Counted from the first letter of the stretch, positions 16,866 through 26,706 are shown. The stretch: DNA of 64,000 nucleotides from Paraburkholderia humisilvae (GCF_902859855.1 NZ_CADIKH010000018.1:1-64000), one strand, 5' to 3'. The notes: generated by a model from the sequence alone, not told the origin. Numbers and translations are program-made.

Positions 16866-17609
16866 TTACAGATAGAACATCCGGTCTTCGTCCGATTTCG
16901 CCGGGTGCGCTTCGAGTTCTTCGCGTTCTTCGTAGAATGCCAGCACCGCTTCGAGCACCTGGTCCGGATCGTCGATCACCTGCATCAGGTTCATGTCTTC
17001 CGGATTGATCAGGCCCATCGGCACGAGCGCTTCATGGAACCAGCCGAGCAGCCCCTTCCAGAACTCGCCGCCGACCAGGATGATCGGCACGTGACGCGAC
17101 TTCTTGGTCTGGATGAGCGTGAGCACTTCGGCCAGTTCGTCGAGCGTGCCGAAGCCGCCGGGCATTACGATCACCGCGTCCGAATTCTTCACGAAAGTCA
17201 CTTTGCGCGTGAAGAAATGCCGGAAGCGCAGCGAGATGTCCTGCCACTGGTTGCCCGATTGCTCGTGCGGCAATTCGATATTCAGACCCACTGACGGCGC
17301 CTTGCCCGCATGCGCGCCTTTATTGGCTGCTTCCATGATGCCGGGGCCGCCGCCAGAGATCACCGCGAAGCCTGCGTCGGATAGTTTGCGGGCGATTTGC
17401 ATCGCGAGTTTGTAGTAGGGCGAGTTCGGTTTCAGGCGGGCCGAACCGTAGATGCTGACCGCCGGCCGGATCTCCGACAGGTACTCGGTCGCCTCGATAA
17501 ACTCTGCCATAATCGTGAACATCTGCCACGACGCGCGCGCCTTCTTGGCTGTTGCGCGCTCTTGATCTGCGAGTGAACGCAGACTCGGAATCACTTTTCT
17601 CTTAGTCAT
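16866..17609 (-). CDS. LOG-family protein (TIGR00730 Rossmann fold)
   Basis: 247 residues with the LOG/lysine-decarboxylase-like fold: SIYGSARLKPNSPYY, the nucleotide-binding SGGGPGIMEAANKGAH and the signature PGGFGTLDELAEVLT (PGGxGTxxE). Proteins with this signature often act as nucleoside 5'-monophosphate phosphoribohydrolases (cytokinin-activating type) or are uncharacterised. The start at 17609 is separated from the divergent polA start by a single base, so each gene's promoter must sit inside the other's coding region. The C-terminal tail is acidic. Substrate not determinable here. Confidence 0.85.
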   Translation of the reverse strand: MTKRKVIPSLRSLADQERATAKKARASWQMFTIMAEFIEATEYLSEIRPAVSIYGSARLKPNSPYYKLAMQIARKLSDAGFAVISGGGPGIMEAANKGAHAGKAPSVGLNIELPHEQSGNQWQDISLRFRHFFTRKVTFVKNSDAVIVMPGGFGTLDELAEVLTLIQTKKSRHVPIILVGGEFWKGLLGWFHEALVPMGLINPEDMNLMQVIDDPDQVLEAVLAFYEEREELEAHPAKSDEDRMFYL

Positions 17610-17610
17610 A

Positions 17611-20424
17611 ATGCCTGAAGAACATGATCTGGAAGCTGGGCTGAACACCGACCTGCAAGCCAAACCGGTAGCCGTTGGAAAGTCTGGGCCGGGAGCAGCA
17701 CTGGAAGGTAAGACCCTGCTATTGGTCGACGGTTCGAGTTATCTGTACCGGGCCTATCATGCGATGCCAGATTTGCGCGGCCCGGACGGAGCGCCGACGG
17801 GCGCGCTGTACGGCATCATCAATATGCTGCGCCGTATGCGCAAAGAAGTCTCCGCAGAGTATAGCGCGTGCGTGTTCGATGCGAAGGGTAAGACGTTTCG
17901 CGACGACTGGTATCCGCAGTACAAGGCGAACCGCCCGTCGATGCCGGAGGACCTGAGCCGGCAGATCGAGCCGATTCACGTCGCGGTGCGCGCGCTCGGC
18001 TGGCCGCTGCTGATGATCGAAGGCGTCGAGGCCGACGATGTCATCGGCACGCTGGCCACGCAAGCCGGGCAGCGCGGCATGAACGTGATCGTCTCCACCG
18101 GCGACAAAGACCTCGCGCAGCTCGTGACTGACCATGTCACCCTCATCAATACGATGACGAACGAGACGCTCGATCGCGACGGCGTGCTCGCCAAGTTCGG
18201 CGTGCTGCCCGAGCGGATCGTCGATTATCTGTCGTTGATCGGCGATACCGTCGACAACGTGCCCGGCGTCGAGAAATGCGGCCCGAAGACGGCCGTCAAA
18301 TGGCTCACGCAGTTCGAAACGCTTGATGGCATCGTCGCACATGCGGGCGAGATCAAAGGTGCGGTAGGAGACAATCTGCGCCGTGCGCTCGACTTTCTCC
18401 CGATGGCGCGCAAGCTCGTGACCGTCGATACCGCATGCGATCTGAGCGGGCACGTGGTGTCGATCGAAGCGTCGCTCGTGTCGCGCGAAGAAGCGCGAGA
18501 CGAACTGCGCGACCTGTTTACCCGGCACGGTTTCAAGACGTGGCTGCGCGAAGTGGAGGTGGCCGAAGTGGTCGAAGGGCCGGGTGCCGGCGAGACGCCC
18601 GCGCCGGTCATCAATGGTGTGCGCCACTACGACACCGTGCAGACGTGGGAGAAGTTCGACGAGTGGCTCGCGAAGATCAACGCGGCGGAGCTTACCGCGT
18701 TCGATACCGAAACGACGTCGCTGGATCCGATGACCGCGGAACTGGTCGGCCTGTCGATATCGGTCGAGCCGGGGCACGCGGCCTATATTCCGGTCGCGCA
18801 TCGCGGCCCTGATGCGCCGGTCCAGCTGCCACGCGATCAGGTGCTCGCGAAGCTCAAGCCGTGGCTCGAAAGCGCGGATCGGAAAAAGGTCGGCCAGCAT
18901 CTGAAGTACGATGAACAGGTGTTGGCAAACTACGGAATCGCGATGGACGGCGTCGAGCATGACACGCTGCTCCAGTCGTACGTGCTCGAGTCGCATCGCT
19001 CGCACGACATGGACAGCCTCGCGCTGCGTCATCTCGGCCTGAAGACGATCAAATACGAAGACGTCGCGGGCAAGGGCGCGCAGCAAATCGGCTTCGACGA
19101 AGTGGCGCTCACGCAGGCCGCCGAATATGCGGCCGAAGATGCAGACATCACATTACAGCTGCATCACGCGCTGTATCCGCAGGTGAAGGCGGAAGACGGC
19201 CTCGAGTTCGTCTACCGCAGCATCGAAATGCCGACCGCGCGCGTGCTGCGCAAGATGGAGCGCAACGGCGTGCTGATCGACGCGGCGAAGCTGCAGAAGC
19301 AAAGCAACGAGATCGCAGTGCGCCTGATCGAGCTTGAAAAGCAGGCGTACGAGCTGGCGGGCGGCGAATTCAACATGGGCTCGCCGAAACAGATCGGGCA
19401 GATTTTCTTCGAGCAGCTGCAATTGCCGGTCATCAAGAAGACGCCGAGCGGTGCGCCGTCCACCGACGAAGAAGTGCTGCAAAAGCTCGCCGAAGACTAC
19501 CCGCTACCAAAGCTGCTGCTCGAGCATCGTGGCCTGTCCAAGCTGAAGTCGACGTATACCGACAAGCTGCCGCGTATGGTCAATGCGCGTACCGGCCGGG
19601 TCCATACGAACTACGCACAGGCCGTTGCGGTAACGGGTCGGCTCGCATCGAACGATCCGAACCTGCAGAACATTCCCGTGCGCACCGGCGAAGGGCGGCG
19701 CATCCGCGAAGCGTTTATCGCACCGCCGGGGCACAAGCTTGTATCAGCCGATTACTCGCAAATCGAATTGCGGATCATGGCGCACATCTCCGGCGACGAG
19801 TCGTTGCTGCATTCGTTCGCGCAAGGTGAAGACATCCATCGCGCGACCGCGTCCGAAGTCTTCGGCGTGACGCCGATCGAAGTTTCCGCCGATCAGCGCC
19901 GCATCGCGAAAGTGATCAACTTCGGCCTGATCTACGGGATGAGCTCGTTTGGTCTCGCATCGAACCTCGGCATCACGCGCGATGCGGCGAAGCTCTATAT
20001 CGACCGCTACTTCGCGCGTTATCCGGGTGTCGCGCGCTATATGGACGATACGCGCGCAAGCGCGAAACAGAAGGGCTACGTCGAAACAGTGTTCGGGCGC
20101 CGGCTGTGGCTGCCCGAGATCAACGGCGGCAATGGGCCGCGCCGGCAGGCCGCCGAGCGCGCGGCGATCAATGCGCCGATGCAGGGCACCGCGGCCGATC
20201 TGATCAAGCTATCGATGATCGCCGTGCAGCAGTGGCTCGACGAATCGGGCATCGGCACGCGAATGATCATGCAGGTACACGACGAACTGATACTCGAAGT
20301 GCCCGACGAGGAACTGTCCGAGGTTCGCGTGCGCTTGCCGGAACTGATGTGCGGCGTCGCGTCGCTGAAGGTGCCGCTCGTTGCGGAGGTCGGCGCCGGC
20401 GCGAACTGGGAAGAAGCGCACTGA
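17611..20424 (+). CDS. polA: DNA polymerase I
   Basis: 937 residues with all three domains. The 5'-3' exonuclease begins LLLVDGSSYLYRAYHAMPDL at about 36. The 3'-5' exonuclease has its first metal motif intact (FDTETTSLDP near 365), so proofreading should be active. The polymerase has motif A SADYSQIELRIMAHIS near 713 and motif C QVHDELILEVP near 888. It processes Okazaki fragments and fills repair gaps. The N-terminus is about 30 residues longer than the E. coli protein. No ribosome binding site precedes the ATG and the LOG gene starts one base away in the opposite direction, so the message may be nearly leaderless. Confidence 0.96.
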   Translation: MPEEHDLEAGLNTDLQAKPVAVGKSGPGAALEGKTLLLVDGSSYLYRAYHAMPDLRGPDGAPTGALYGIINMLRRMRKEVSAEYSACVFDAKGKTFRDDWYPQYKANRPSMPEDLSRQIEPIHVAVRALGWPLLMIEGVEADDVIGTLATQAGQRGMNVIVSTGDKDLAQLVTDHVTLINTMTNETLDRDGVLAKFGVLPERIVDYLSLIGDTVDNVPGVEKCGPKTAVKWLTQFETLDGIVAHAGEIKGAVGDNLRRALDFLPMARKLVTVDTACDLSGHVVSIEASLVSREEARDELRDLFTRHGFKTWLREVEVAEVVEGPGAGETPAPVINGVRHYDTVQTWEKFDEWLAKINAAELTAFDTETTSLDPMTAELVGLSISVEPGHAAYIPVAHRGPDAPVQLPRDQVLAKLKPWLESADRKKVGQHLKYDEQVLANYGIAMDGVEHDTLLQSYVLESHRSHDMDSLALRHLGLKTIKYEDVAGKGAQQIGFDEVALTQAAEYAAEDADITLQLHHALYPQVKAEDGLEFVYRSIEMPTARVLRKMERNGVLIDAAKLQKQSNEIAVRLIELEKQAYELAGGEFNMGSPKQIGQIFFEQLQLPVIKKTPSGAPSTDEEVLQKLAEDYPLPKLLLEHRGLSKLKSTYTDKLPRMVNARTGRVHTNYAQAVAVTGRLASNDPNLQNIPVRTGEGRRIREAFIAPPGHKLVSADYSQIELRIMAHISGDESLLHSFAQGEDIHRATASEVFGVTPIEVSADQRRIAKVINFGLIYGMSSFGLASNLGITRDAAKLYIDRYFARYPGVARYMDDTRASAKQKGYVETVFGRRLWLPEINGGNGPRRQAAERAAINAPMQGTAADLIKLSMIAVQQWLDESGIGTRMIMQVHDELILEVPDEELSEVRVRLPELMCGVASLKVPLVAEVGAGANWEEAH

Positions 20425-20567
20425 AGGCGCCCTGAACGGGCGTTGGCCCCGGCCTCTTCGGGCGCAGCACGCTGCGCCGTTCGCGACGTTCCGATCGGAC
20501 ATGGCCACAAGGCCCGCGGCTGCGCCTGCGACGTTCAAATTCATGGATCAGAAACCGGAGAGTCTCG

Positions 20568-21974
20568 ATGCATCGTATTGTCGTCGTGGGTGGGGGAGCG
20601 GGCGGGCTGGAGCTTGCCACGCGTCTGGGTGACCGCTACGGCCGGAGTAAGAACGCCGGCGGCGCGGGTGTCCATGTCACACTGGTCGATCGTTATCCGA
20701 CTCATGTCTGGAAACCGCTACTGCATGAAGTCGCGGCGGGCAGCTTCGATCCGTTCATGCAAGAGCTGCCGTATGCGGCGCAGGCGCGCTGGCATGGCTT
20801 CGACTTCCAGCAAGGAGAATTCAGGAAGCTTGACCGTTCGGCAAGACGTCTCACGCTCAGCCCCGTGACAGATGATGAAGGCGCCGAATTGTTGCCGCAA
20901 CGCGAGCTTGAGTACGACACACTGGTGATCGCGATTGGCAGTACGACGCATTTTTTCGGCGTACCAGGCGCACCCGAGAATTCGATTGCGCTCGATACGG
21001 TCCCTCAGGCAGAGCGCTTTCGCAAGCGGCTGATTGCGGCGTGCGTGCGTGCCGAATATCGCACTGACCAGCGCAGTGACCAGAACGCTGGATCACAGGC
21101 GGCGTATCTGCCGAGCGAGCCGGCCGAGCCAGCAGAGCAGGGCGCGGGCGCCGTGCCGGCCGCCGGGCCACGCGTTCAGGTAGTGATTGTCGGCGGCGGT
21201 GCGACCGGCGTCGAATTGTCCGCCGAACTGCGCAACACCGCGCATGTGCTGTCCGCTTACGGGCTGCACAAACTCGATCCGCGCCACGACATCGGCATCG
21301 TGCTGATCGAAGCCGGCCCACGCATACTGCCTGCGCTTCAGGAGCGTGTGTCGACGGCGACCACCGACTTGCTGCACAAGCTCGGCGTGCAGGTGATGGT
21401 CGGCGAAACCGTGGCCGAAGTCGCGCCGGGCGTCGTGCGCACGGCGAGCGGCAAAAGCGTGCGCGCCGACCTGACGGTCTGGGCGGCGGGCATCAAGGCG
21501 CCTGCCGTGCTCGGTGAACTCGAAGGTCTGCCGGTCAATCGCCTCGGCCAACTGGTGGTGCGCCGCACGCTGCAAACTGAAACCGACGACAGCATTTTCG
21601 CGCTCGGCGACTGCGCCGCATGCCCGTGGCCGGGCAACGAGCGCAATGTGCCGCCGCGCGCGCAAGCCGCGCACCAGCAGGCGAGCTTCCTGCTAAAGGC
21701 AATCGCGGACCGGCTCGCGGGCCGCCCGCTGCCCGAATTCACCTATCGCGATCTCGGCTCGCTGGTTTCGCTCGGCCGCTTTAGCGCGGTCGGCAATCTG
21801 ATGGGTGGACTGGTCGGCGGCAATATGCTGATCGAAGGGCTGCTCGCGCGCTTCATGTACATGTCGTTATATCGGCTGCATAACGCCGCATTACACGGCT
21901 ATCCGCGGATGGTGCTCGATACCTTCGCCCATTGGCTGCGTCGCACGACTTCGCCTCGTGTGAAGCTGCACTGA
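20568..21974 (+). CDS. ndh: Type II NADH dehydrogenase-like FAD oxidoreductase
   Basis: 468 residues. An FAD-binding motif opens the protein (VVVGGGAGGLELATRLGDR). A second Rossmann motif for NAD(P)H is VVIVGGGATGVELSAELRN near 203. FALGDCAACPWP is the third FAD-contacting motif, followed by RAQAAHQQASFL, as in NDH-2 enzymes. The C-terminal amphipathic/hydrophobic tail (NLMGGLVGGNMLIEG, LLARFMYMSLYRLH) fits peripheral membrane attachment. It would pass electrons from NADH to quinone without pumping protons. An Ala/Glu/Pro-rich insert near 160-195 is unusual for the family. Single gene after polA. Confidence 0.88.
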   Translation: MHRIVVVGGGAGGLELATRLGDRYGRSKNAGGAGVHVTLVDRYPTHVWKPLLHEVAAGSFDPFMQELPYAAQARWHGFDFQQGEFRKLDRSARRLTLSPVTDDEGAELLPQRELEYDTLVIAIGSTTHFFGVPGAPENSIALDTVPQAERFRKRLIAACVRAEYRTDQRSDQNAGSQAAYLPSEPAEPAEQGAGAVPAAGPRVQVVIVGGGATGVELSAELRNTAHVLSAYGLHKLDPRHDIGIVLIEAGPRILPALQERVSTATTDLLHKLGVQVMVGETVAEVAPGVVRTASGKSVRADLTVWAAGIKAPAVLGELEGLPVNRLGQLVVRRTLQTETDDSIFALGDCAACPWPGNERNVPPRAQAAHQQASFLLKAIADRLAGRPLPEFTYRDLGSLVSLGRFSAVGNLMGGLVGGNMLIEGLLARFMYMSLYRLHNAALHGYPRMVLDTFAHWLRRTTSPRVKLH

Positions 21975-22152
21975 CCGACATGGCCGGCTGCCGGCCGGCA
22001 CCGCGGCGCACCTCGCAGCTCGACTTTCGACGCATTGGTTGCTTGTGCAACAGCGCGCGCGGCAGGCGTATCCTGTTGCCTTTCTGGCCGTCCGCCATTC
22101 ACCGCTGTTCATCATCGGCCGTTCAACCTTGCCGCTTATCGAGGAGCGCAGC

Positions 22153-23022
22153 ATGCTGAAGCCTGAAATCGACAGTCTCATTCCACACGTCCCTTTCAAT
22201 CGCCGAACATTCATCAAGGCCGCGATCGGCACCGGCTTCGCGGCTTCCGTGCTGCCGGTCTCCGCGCAAACCATCCACACCGACAGCGAAGGGCTCGATG
22301 CAGGCGAAGTCGGTATCCATTCGGGCGACACGCTGGTGCCGGCCTATCGCGCGCAGCCGAAGGGCAAGACGCATCTGCCGGTGATCATCGTCGTGCATGA
22401 AATTTTTGGCGTGCACGAGCATATCGCCGACGTATGCCGGCGCTTCGCGAAGGCAGGTTATCTGGCGATCGCGCCTGACCTGTATGTGCGGCAGGGCGAC
22501 GCGTCCGCTTATACGAGCATGCAGCAGTTGAACGAGCAGCTGGTCAGCAAGGTGCCGGACGAGCAGGTGCTGGAAGATCTCGATGCGACCTTCGCATGGG
22601 CGGGCGACCATGGCGGCGATCTGAACCGTGTCGGCGTCACCGGCTTTTGCTGGGGCGGGCGGATTGCGTGGCTTTATGCGGAGCACAATCCGCGTCTGAA
22701 GGCGGGGGTTGCGTTCTATGGGCGCGTTGTCGGGACACCGACGACGCTGCAGCCGTCCAATCCGATCGATCACGTCAGCGAGCTGAAGGTGCCGATGCTG
22801 GGACTCTACGGCCGGCAGGATCAAAGCATTCCGCAAGACACGCTCGACCAGATGAAAACGCTGATCGCGCAGGGGCCGCAGCAGGCGCGCGGTTCACAGT
22901 TCATCGTCTATGACGATGCGGGGCATGCGTTTTTTGCCGACTATCGGCCGAGCTACCGGAAGGCCGACGCGGAAGACGGCTGGCGCCGCACGCTTGCGTG
23001 GTTCAAGCAGCACGGCGTCTAA
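22153..23022 (+). CDS. Dienelactone hydrolase-family protein, Tat-exported
   Basis: 289 residues. A twin-arginine signal is visible (FNRRTFIKAAIGTGFAASVLPVSA, residues about 16-39), so the protein is probably folded before export. The hydrolase core has VVHEIFGVHEHIADVCRRFAKAGY, the nucleophile Cys in GVTGFCWGGR, the acid in LYGRQDQSIP and the His in DDAGHAFF, i.e. a complete DLH triad. GAGGAG 7 nt before ATG 22153 sets the start. Members cleave dienelactones or other esters; the periplasmic substrate here is unknown. Confidence 0.88.
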   Translation: MLKPEIDSLIPHVPFNRRTFIKAAIGTGFAASVLPVSAQTIHTDSEGLDAGEVGIHSGDTLVPAYRAQPKGKTHLPVIIVVHEIFGVHEHIADVCRRFAKAGYLAIAPDLYVRQGDASAYTSMQQLNEQLVSKVPDEQVLEDLDATFAWAGDHGGDLNRVGVTGFCWGGRIAWLYAEHNPRLKAGVAFYGRVVGTPTTLQPSNPIDHVSELKVPMLGLYGRQDQSIPQDTLDQMKTLIAQGPQQARGSQFIVYDDAGHAFFADYRPSYRKADAEDGWRRTLAWFKQHGV

Positions 23023-23088
23023 GCGGGAACGATGGATCGCGGTCGGCGGCGCAAGGGCCGCTTGCCGTCGCCGTCGCCCGCAAATGAC

Positions 23089-23973
23089 TTACGGCTTCGC
23101 GCCGGTCGCGACCGGCCGTGCCGGGTCCGCGCTCCACTCGCTCCATGAGCCAGGGTACAACGCGGCGCCGTGCAAACCGGCAATCTCCATCGCCAGCGCG
23201 TTATGACATGCGGTTACACCGGAACCGCATTGCAGCACGACACGATCGGCGGCGATGCCAGGCATCACGGCGCCGAATTCCTCACGCAACGTATGCGCGG
23301 ACTTGAAGCGACCGTCGGCGGTGAGGTTGTCCTTGAAGAAGCGATTCAGCGCGCCTGGAATGTGGCCGCCGACGCGGTCGAGCGTTTCGTTCTCGCCGCG
23401 GTAGCGATCCGCGGCGCGCGCATCGAGCAACGTGCGCTCGTGGGTGTTCAGGTTCTGCACGACCGCCTGCACGTCGACGGTTACCGCCATCGGCTTGCCG
23501 GCCTTGAAGTCGCCGCGCGCGGCTTTGGGCGCCTCTTGCGTCAGCGGATGACCGGCCACCTCCCACGCTTGCAGGCCGCCGTCGACCAGCGCGACCGAAT
23601 CGTGTCCTAGCCAGCGCAACAGCCACCACAGACGTGCCGCATACATGCCGCCGTGCGCGTCATAGGCCACCACCTGCTGGCCTTGCTTCAACCCGAGTGC
23701 GGCCAGTCGATCGACCAGTTGTTGACGATCGGGCAGCGGATGACGCCCGTTGGCGCCGGTTTTCGTTCCCGACAGATCGCGATCGAGATGTAGATAATGC
23801 GCTTGCGGCAAGTGGCCGGCTGCGTATGCCTTGGCGCCCGCGTCGGTATCGATCAGATCGAAACGGCAATCCACGACGAAAACGCTACCTGGTGCCGATG
23901 CGAGGCGTTCGGCGAGGTTCGCAGCGGAGATCAGCGTCGTGTAGTGCGTGTGAGGTGTGGCGTTCTGGGACAT
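23089..23973 (-). CDS. sseA: 3-mercaptopyruvate sulfurtransferase
   Basis: 294 residues with two rhodanese domains. The C-terminal one holds the active-site loop CGSGVTACHNALAM (catalytic Cys at about 249) with the SGVTA pattern typical of mercaptopyruvate rather than thiosulfate sulfurtransferases. The N-terminal domain contains VFVVDCRFDLIDTDAG and AGHLPQAHYLHLDRDLSG. It transfers sulfur from 3-mercaptopyruvate to thiophilic acceptors in the cytosol. Monocistronic; the preceding Rieske gene ends with its own terminator. Confidence 0.9.
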   Translation of the reverse strand: MSQNATPHTHYTTLISAANLAERLASAPGSVFVVDCRFDLIDTDAGAKAYAAGHLPQAHYLHLDRDLSGTKTGANGRHPLPDRQQLVDRLAALGLKQGQQVVAYDAHGGMYAARLWWLLRWLGHDSVALVDGGLQAWEVAGHPLTQEAPKAARGDFKAGKPMAVTVDVQAVVQNLNTHERTLLDARAADRYRGENETLDRVGGHIPGALNRFFKDNLTADGRFKSAHTLREEFGAVMPGIAADRVVLQCGSGVTACHNALAMEIAGLHGAALYPGSWSEWSADPARPVATGAKP

Positions 23974-24030
23974 GACGGCTCCTGAAGCAAACGAGGCCGG
24001 GCGTTGCCGGACGATGTTCCTAGTCTAAAC

Positions 24031-24071
24031 AAAAAAGACGGGTGCAAGCCGGAAGCTTGTCACCCGTCTTT
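24031..24071 (-). terminator. Intrinsic terminator of the Rieske oxygenase gene
   Basis: A long stem pairs AAAGACGGGTGCAAGC (24034-24049) with the complementary right arm (24055-24071, one bulged base). On the minus strand it is followed by TTTTTT. It lies 40 bp after the stop of the oxygenase gene. Confidence 0.85.
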
Positions 24072-24111
24072 CCATCGTGTCACGCAACGACGCGTCGCGC
24101 CCGTGCCGCGT

Positions 24112-25218
24112 TCAGATTGCGCCCAGTTCGCGGCGCAGGAACTCGTGGAAGTGCTGCATGCCGTCTTCCATCGGACTCTGATAAGGACCCACCTGAGATT
24201 CGCCGCGCTGCATCAGCGCGCGGCGACCGGCGTCCATCCGCTCGGCGATCTCGTCGTCCTCGCGGGCGGTTTCCATGTAGGCGGCACGCTCGGCCTCGAT
24301 GAAGTCCCGTTCGAACAACGCAATTTCCTCAGGGTAATAGAACTCGACGACGTTGGTGGTCTTCTGGGGACCACGTGGAATCAGCCATGACACGACAAGC
24401 ACATGCGGATACCACTCGATCATGATGCCGGGGTAGTACACCATCCAGATCGCGCCGAACTCAGGCGGCTTGCCGTCGCGGAAACGCAGGACTTCGTCAT
24501 GCCATTTCGCGTACGTTGGGCTGCCCGCGCGCGCGAGGCCGTTATGGACGCCGACCGTTTGCACGCTGTACCAGTCGCCGAATTCCCACTTGAGATCGTC
24601 GCAGTTCACGAAGCTGCCGAGGCCCGGATGGAACGGCACGACGTGATAGTCCTCCAGATAGACCTCGATAAAGGTCTTCCAGTTGTAGTTGCACTCGTGG
24701 ACTTCGACGTGATCGAACATGTAGTCCGTAAAGTCGAAGTGGCCCTCGGTGCCGAGGCGTGCAAGATCCTTCGCGACATTGCGGCCCTGCGACTCGAACA
24801 GCAGCCCATGCCAGTTCTGCAGCGGCGTGGCGCCGAGGTTCAGACAGGGGTTGTCCGCAAAATGCGGCGCACCGAGCAGCTCGCCGTTCAGATCGTAGGT
24901 CCAGCGATGCAACGGACAGACGATATTCTCCGCACTGCCGCGGCCGTTCAGCATGATGGCCTGACGGTGCCGGCATACATTCGATAGCAGTTCGATGTGC
25001 GACTGCTGGTTACGGACGAGCACCCGCCCCTCGCTTTCGCTCGGCAGGGCAAAATAGTTTCCCGCTTCGGGCACCATCAATTCGTGCCCGATATAACGAG
25101 GACCTTTCCTGAAAAGGGTGTCGATTTCGCGCGTCAGAAGCGCTTCGTCAAAGTAAGCCGTGACTGGCAGCTGACTATGAATGGACCTCAGCTGCAATGC
25201 ATTGCTCAGATTGGACAT
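24112..25218 (-). CDS. Rieske non-heme iron oxygenase, large subunit type
   Basis: 368 residues. The Rieske 2Fe-2S site is visible as CRHRQAIML and CPLHRWTYDLNG (CxH...CxxH, about residues 83-106). The catalytic domain carries NWKTFIEVYLEDYHVVPFHPG, where the Asp, the two His and the bridging acid of the mononuclear iron site are expected. No reductase or ferredoxin gene is adjacent, so electrons must come from a partner encoded elsewhere. ATG 25218 has GGAG upstream; the longer open frame is not supported. The substrate is unknown; such stand-alone proteins include choline/quaternary-amine and aromatic-ring oxygenases. Confidence 0.88.
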   Translation of the reverse strand: MSNLSNALQLRSIHSQLPVTAYFDEALLTREIDTLFRKGPRYIGHELMVPEAGNYFALPSESEGRVLVRNQQSHIELLSNVCRHRQAIMLNGRGSAENIVCPLHRWTYDLNGELLGAPHFADNPCLNLGATPLQNWHGLLFESQGRNVAKDLARLGTEGHFDFTDYMFDHVEVHECNYNWKTFIEVYLEDYHVVPFHPGLGSFVNCDDLKWEFGDWYSVQTVGVHNGLARAGSPTYAKWHDEVLRFRDGKPPEFGAIWMVYYPGIMIEWYPHVLVVSWLIPRGPQKTTNVVEFYYPEEIALFERDFIEAERAAYMETAREDDEIAERMDAGRRALMQRGESQVGPYQSPMEDGMQHFHEFLRRELGAI

Positions 25219-25528
25219 TCCCACTCCCGATGAAGACGTGAAAGCAGTGAACAACCCAACCATCGAAGATTCGATTTAGGGAGCCCGCGATTATACCTGT
25301 TTCCCCCTCCTTGGGGACCGTTAAGTATCTGATTTGGGTCAAAATTGTCTCGGAAGTTCGCGTTTTTGCGCCATCGGCGCTAGAGTTTTTTGAGGGACGT
25401 GACGCGCGCTAGCGCTGTTTTTCGCATTCGGTGTGCCCATTGCGCAACGGGCTGGGAGCCGGTCGTGGGCTCGGAAATGTCGCTTTTGCCGTAGAATGTC
25501 CGACTTGTTTTAATTTTGCGACGGATTC
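25219..25528. other. Divergent promoter region, no gene
   Basis: 310 bp between the Rieske gene (leftward) and xseB (rightward). No small open frame stands out. TAGAAT at 25493-25498 is the most likely -10 for xseB, without a good -35. GCGCTAGCGC (25406-25415) is a short palindrome of unknown meaning. Confidence 0.5.
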
Positions 25529-25825
25529 ATGGCGAAGACCGCATCGACCCAGAACGCTGATACGTCCCCCGAGGAAGCCGCCGGCGCGCCACTGCCTGAA
25601 ACGTACGAGGCGGCGCTGGCGGAGCTCGAAGGGCTCGTCGGGCGGATGGAGGGCGGTAGTCTGAGTCTTGAGGAGTCGCTTGCCGCGTACCGGCGCGGTG
25701 CCGCCCTCGTGGCGTTCTGCCAGCAGCAGTTAGAAAAAGTTGAACAGCAGGTTCGCGTGCTCGATGGCGAGACGCTGAAACCGCTCCCCACAACCGCCGC
25801 TGACAGCGGAGAAGACGATCTATGA
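25529..25825 (+). CDS. xseB: Exodeoxyribonuclease VII small subunit
   Basis: 98 residues. The XseB core is clear: TYEAALAELEGLVGRMEGGSLSLEESLAAYRRGAALVAFCQQQLEKVEQQVRVL at about 25-78. It partners the large subunit XseA (not in the window) in single-strand DNA degradation. Its stop overlaps the ispA start by 4 bp (ATGA), giving the common xseB-ispA-dxs operon. Confidence 0.94.
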   Translation: MAKTASTQNADTSPEEAAGAPLPETYEAALAELEGLVGRMEGGSLSLEESLAAYRRGAALVAFCQQQLEKVEQQVRVLDGETLKPLPTTAADSGEDDL

Positions 25826-26706
25826 TTTTTGAACAATGGATGCGCACGGTGCTCGAGCGCGTCGAACAGGCCCTCGAGCGCTACTTGCCGCCCACATCGA
25901 CCGCCCCGGCGCGCCTGCATGACGCGATGCGCTACGCGGTGCTGGGTGGCGGCAAGCGGGTCCGTCCATTGCTGTGCCATGCCGCAGGGGAGTTGACCGC
26001 CGCGCGGACCGAGTCCCTCGAGGCCGCCGCGGCCGCACTCGAAATGGTCCATGTGTATTCGCTCGTGCATGACGACATGCCATGCATGGACGACGATGCT
26101 TTGCGCCGCGGCAAGCCGACGGTGCACGTCAAATACGATGAAGCGATGGCGCTGCTCGTCGGCGACGCGCTGCAGTCGCAGGCGTTCGTCGCGCTGACCG
26201 AAGGCGCCGCGCTTGCTCCCATCCAGCAAGCGGCGCTCACGCGTGAGCTGGCGCTCGCGATCGGCTCGATCGGCATGGCCGGCGGGCAGGCGATCGACCT
26301 TGCAAGCGTGGGCCAGCAGCTCACGCGCGACCAGCTCGAGACGATGCACCGGATGAAAACCGGCGCGTTGTTGCGCGCGTCGGTGCGCATGGGCGCGCTG
26401 GCTGGCGAGACGCCGGATGCGAACACGCTGAGTGCGCTGGATGCGTACGCGGCGGCCGTCGGCCTCGCCTTCCAGGTGGTCGACGACATCCTCGACGCGA
26501 CTTCCGATTCGGCCACGCTCGGCAAGACCGCGGGCAAGGACGCGAAGGACGGCAAACCGACCTATGTATCGATTATCGGGCTCGACGCATCGCGCGCGCT
26601 CGCGGCGCAACTGCGCAGCGACGCACACGCGGCGCTCGCGCCCTTCGGCGCGCGCGCACAGCGTCTCGCCGAGCTTGCGGACCTGGTGGTGAACCGGGTC
26701 AGCTGA
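25822..26706 (+). CDS. ispA: Farnesyl diphosphate synthase (polyprenyl synthetase)
   Basis: 294 residues. The first aspartate-rich motif is in LVHDDMPCMDDDALRRGKPT (about residues 80-99) and the second in QVVDDILDAT near 217, both needed to bind Mg-diphosphate. GGGKRVRPLL is the usual Lys/Arg substrate site. It condenses IPP with DMAPP and GPP to make farnesyl diphosphate for ubiquinone, undecaprenol and hopanoids. Second gene of xseB-ispA-dxs, coupled to the first and 103 bp from dxs. Confidence 0.95.
   Translation: MIFEQWMRTVLERVEQALERYLPPTSTAPARLHDAMRYAVLGGGKRVRPLLCHAAGELTAARTESLEAAAAALEMVHVYSLVHDDMPCMDDDALRRGKPTVHVKYDEAMALLVGDALQSQAFVALTEGAALAPIQQAALTRELALAIGSIGMAGGQAIDLASVGQQLTRDQLETMHRMKTGALLRASVRMGALAGETPDANTLSALDAYAAAVGLAFQVVDDILDATSDSATLGKTAGKDAKDGKPTYVSIIGLDASRALAAQLRSDAHAALAPFGARAQRLAELADLVVNRVS

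Noticed and set aside
17719..19086. 455-codon open frame antisense to polA
   Set aside because: Arg/His-rich shadow of the strongly biased polA codons; no start signals or domain.
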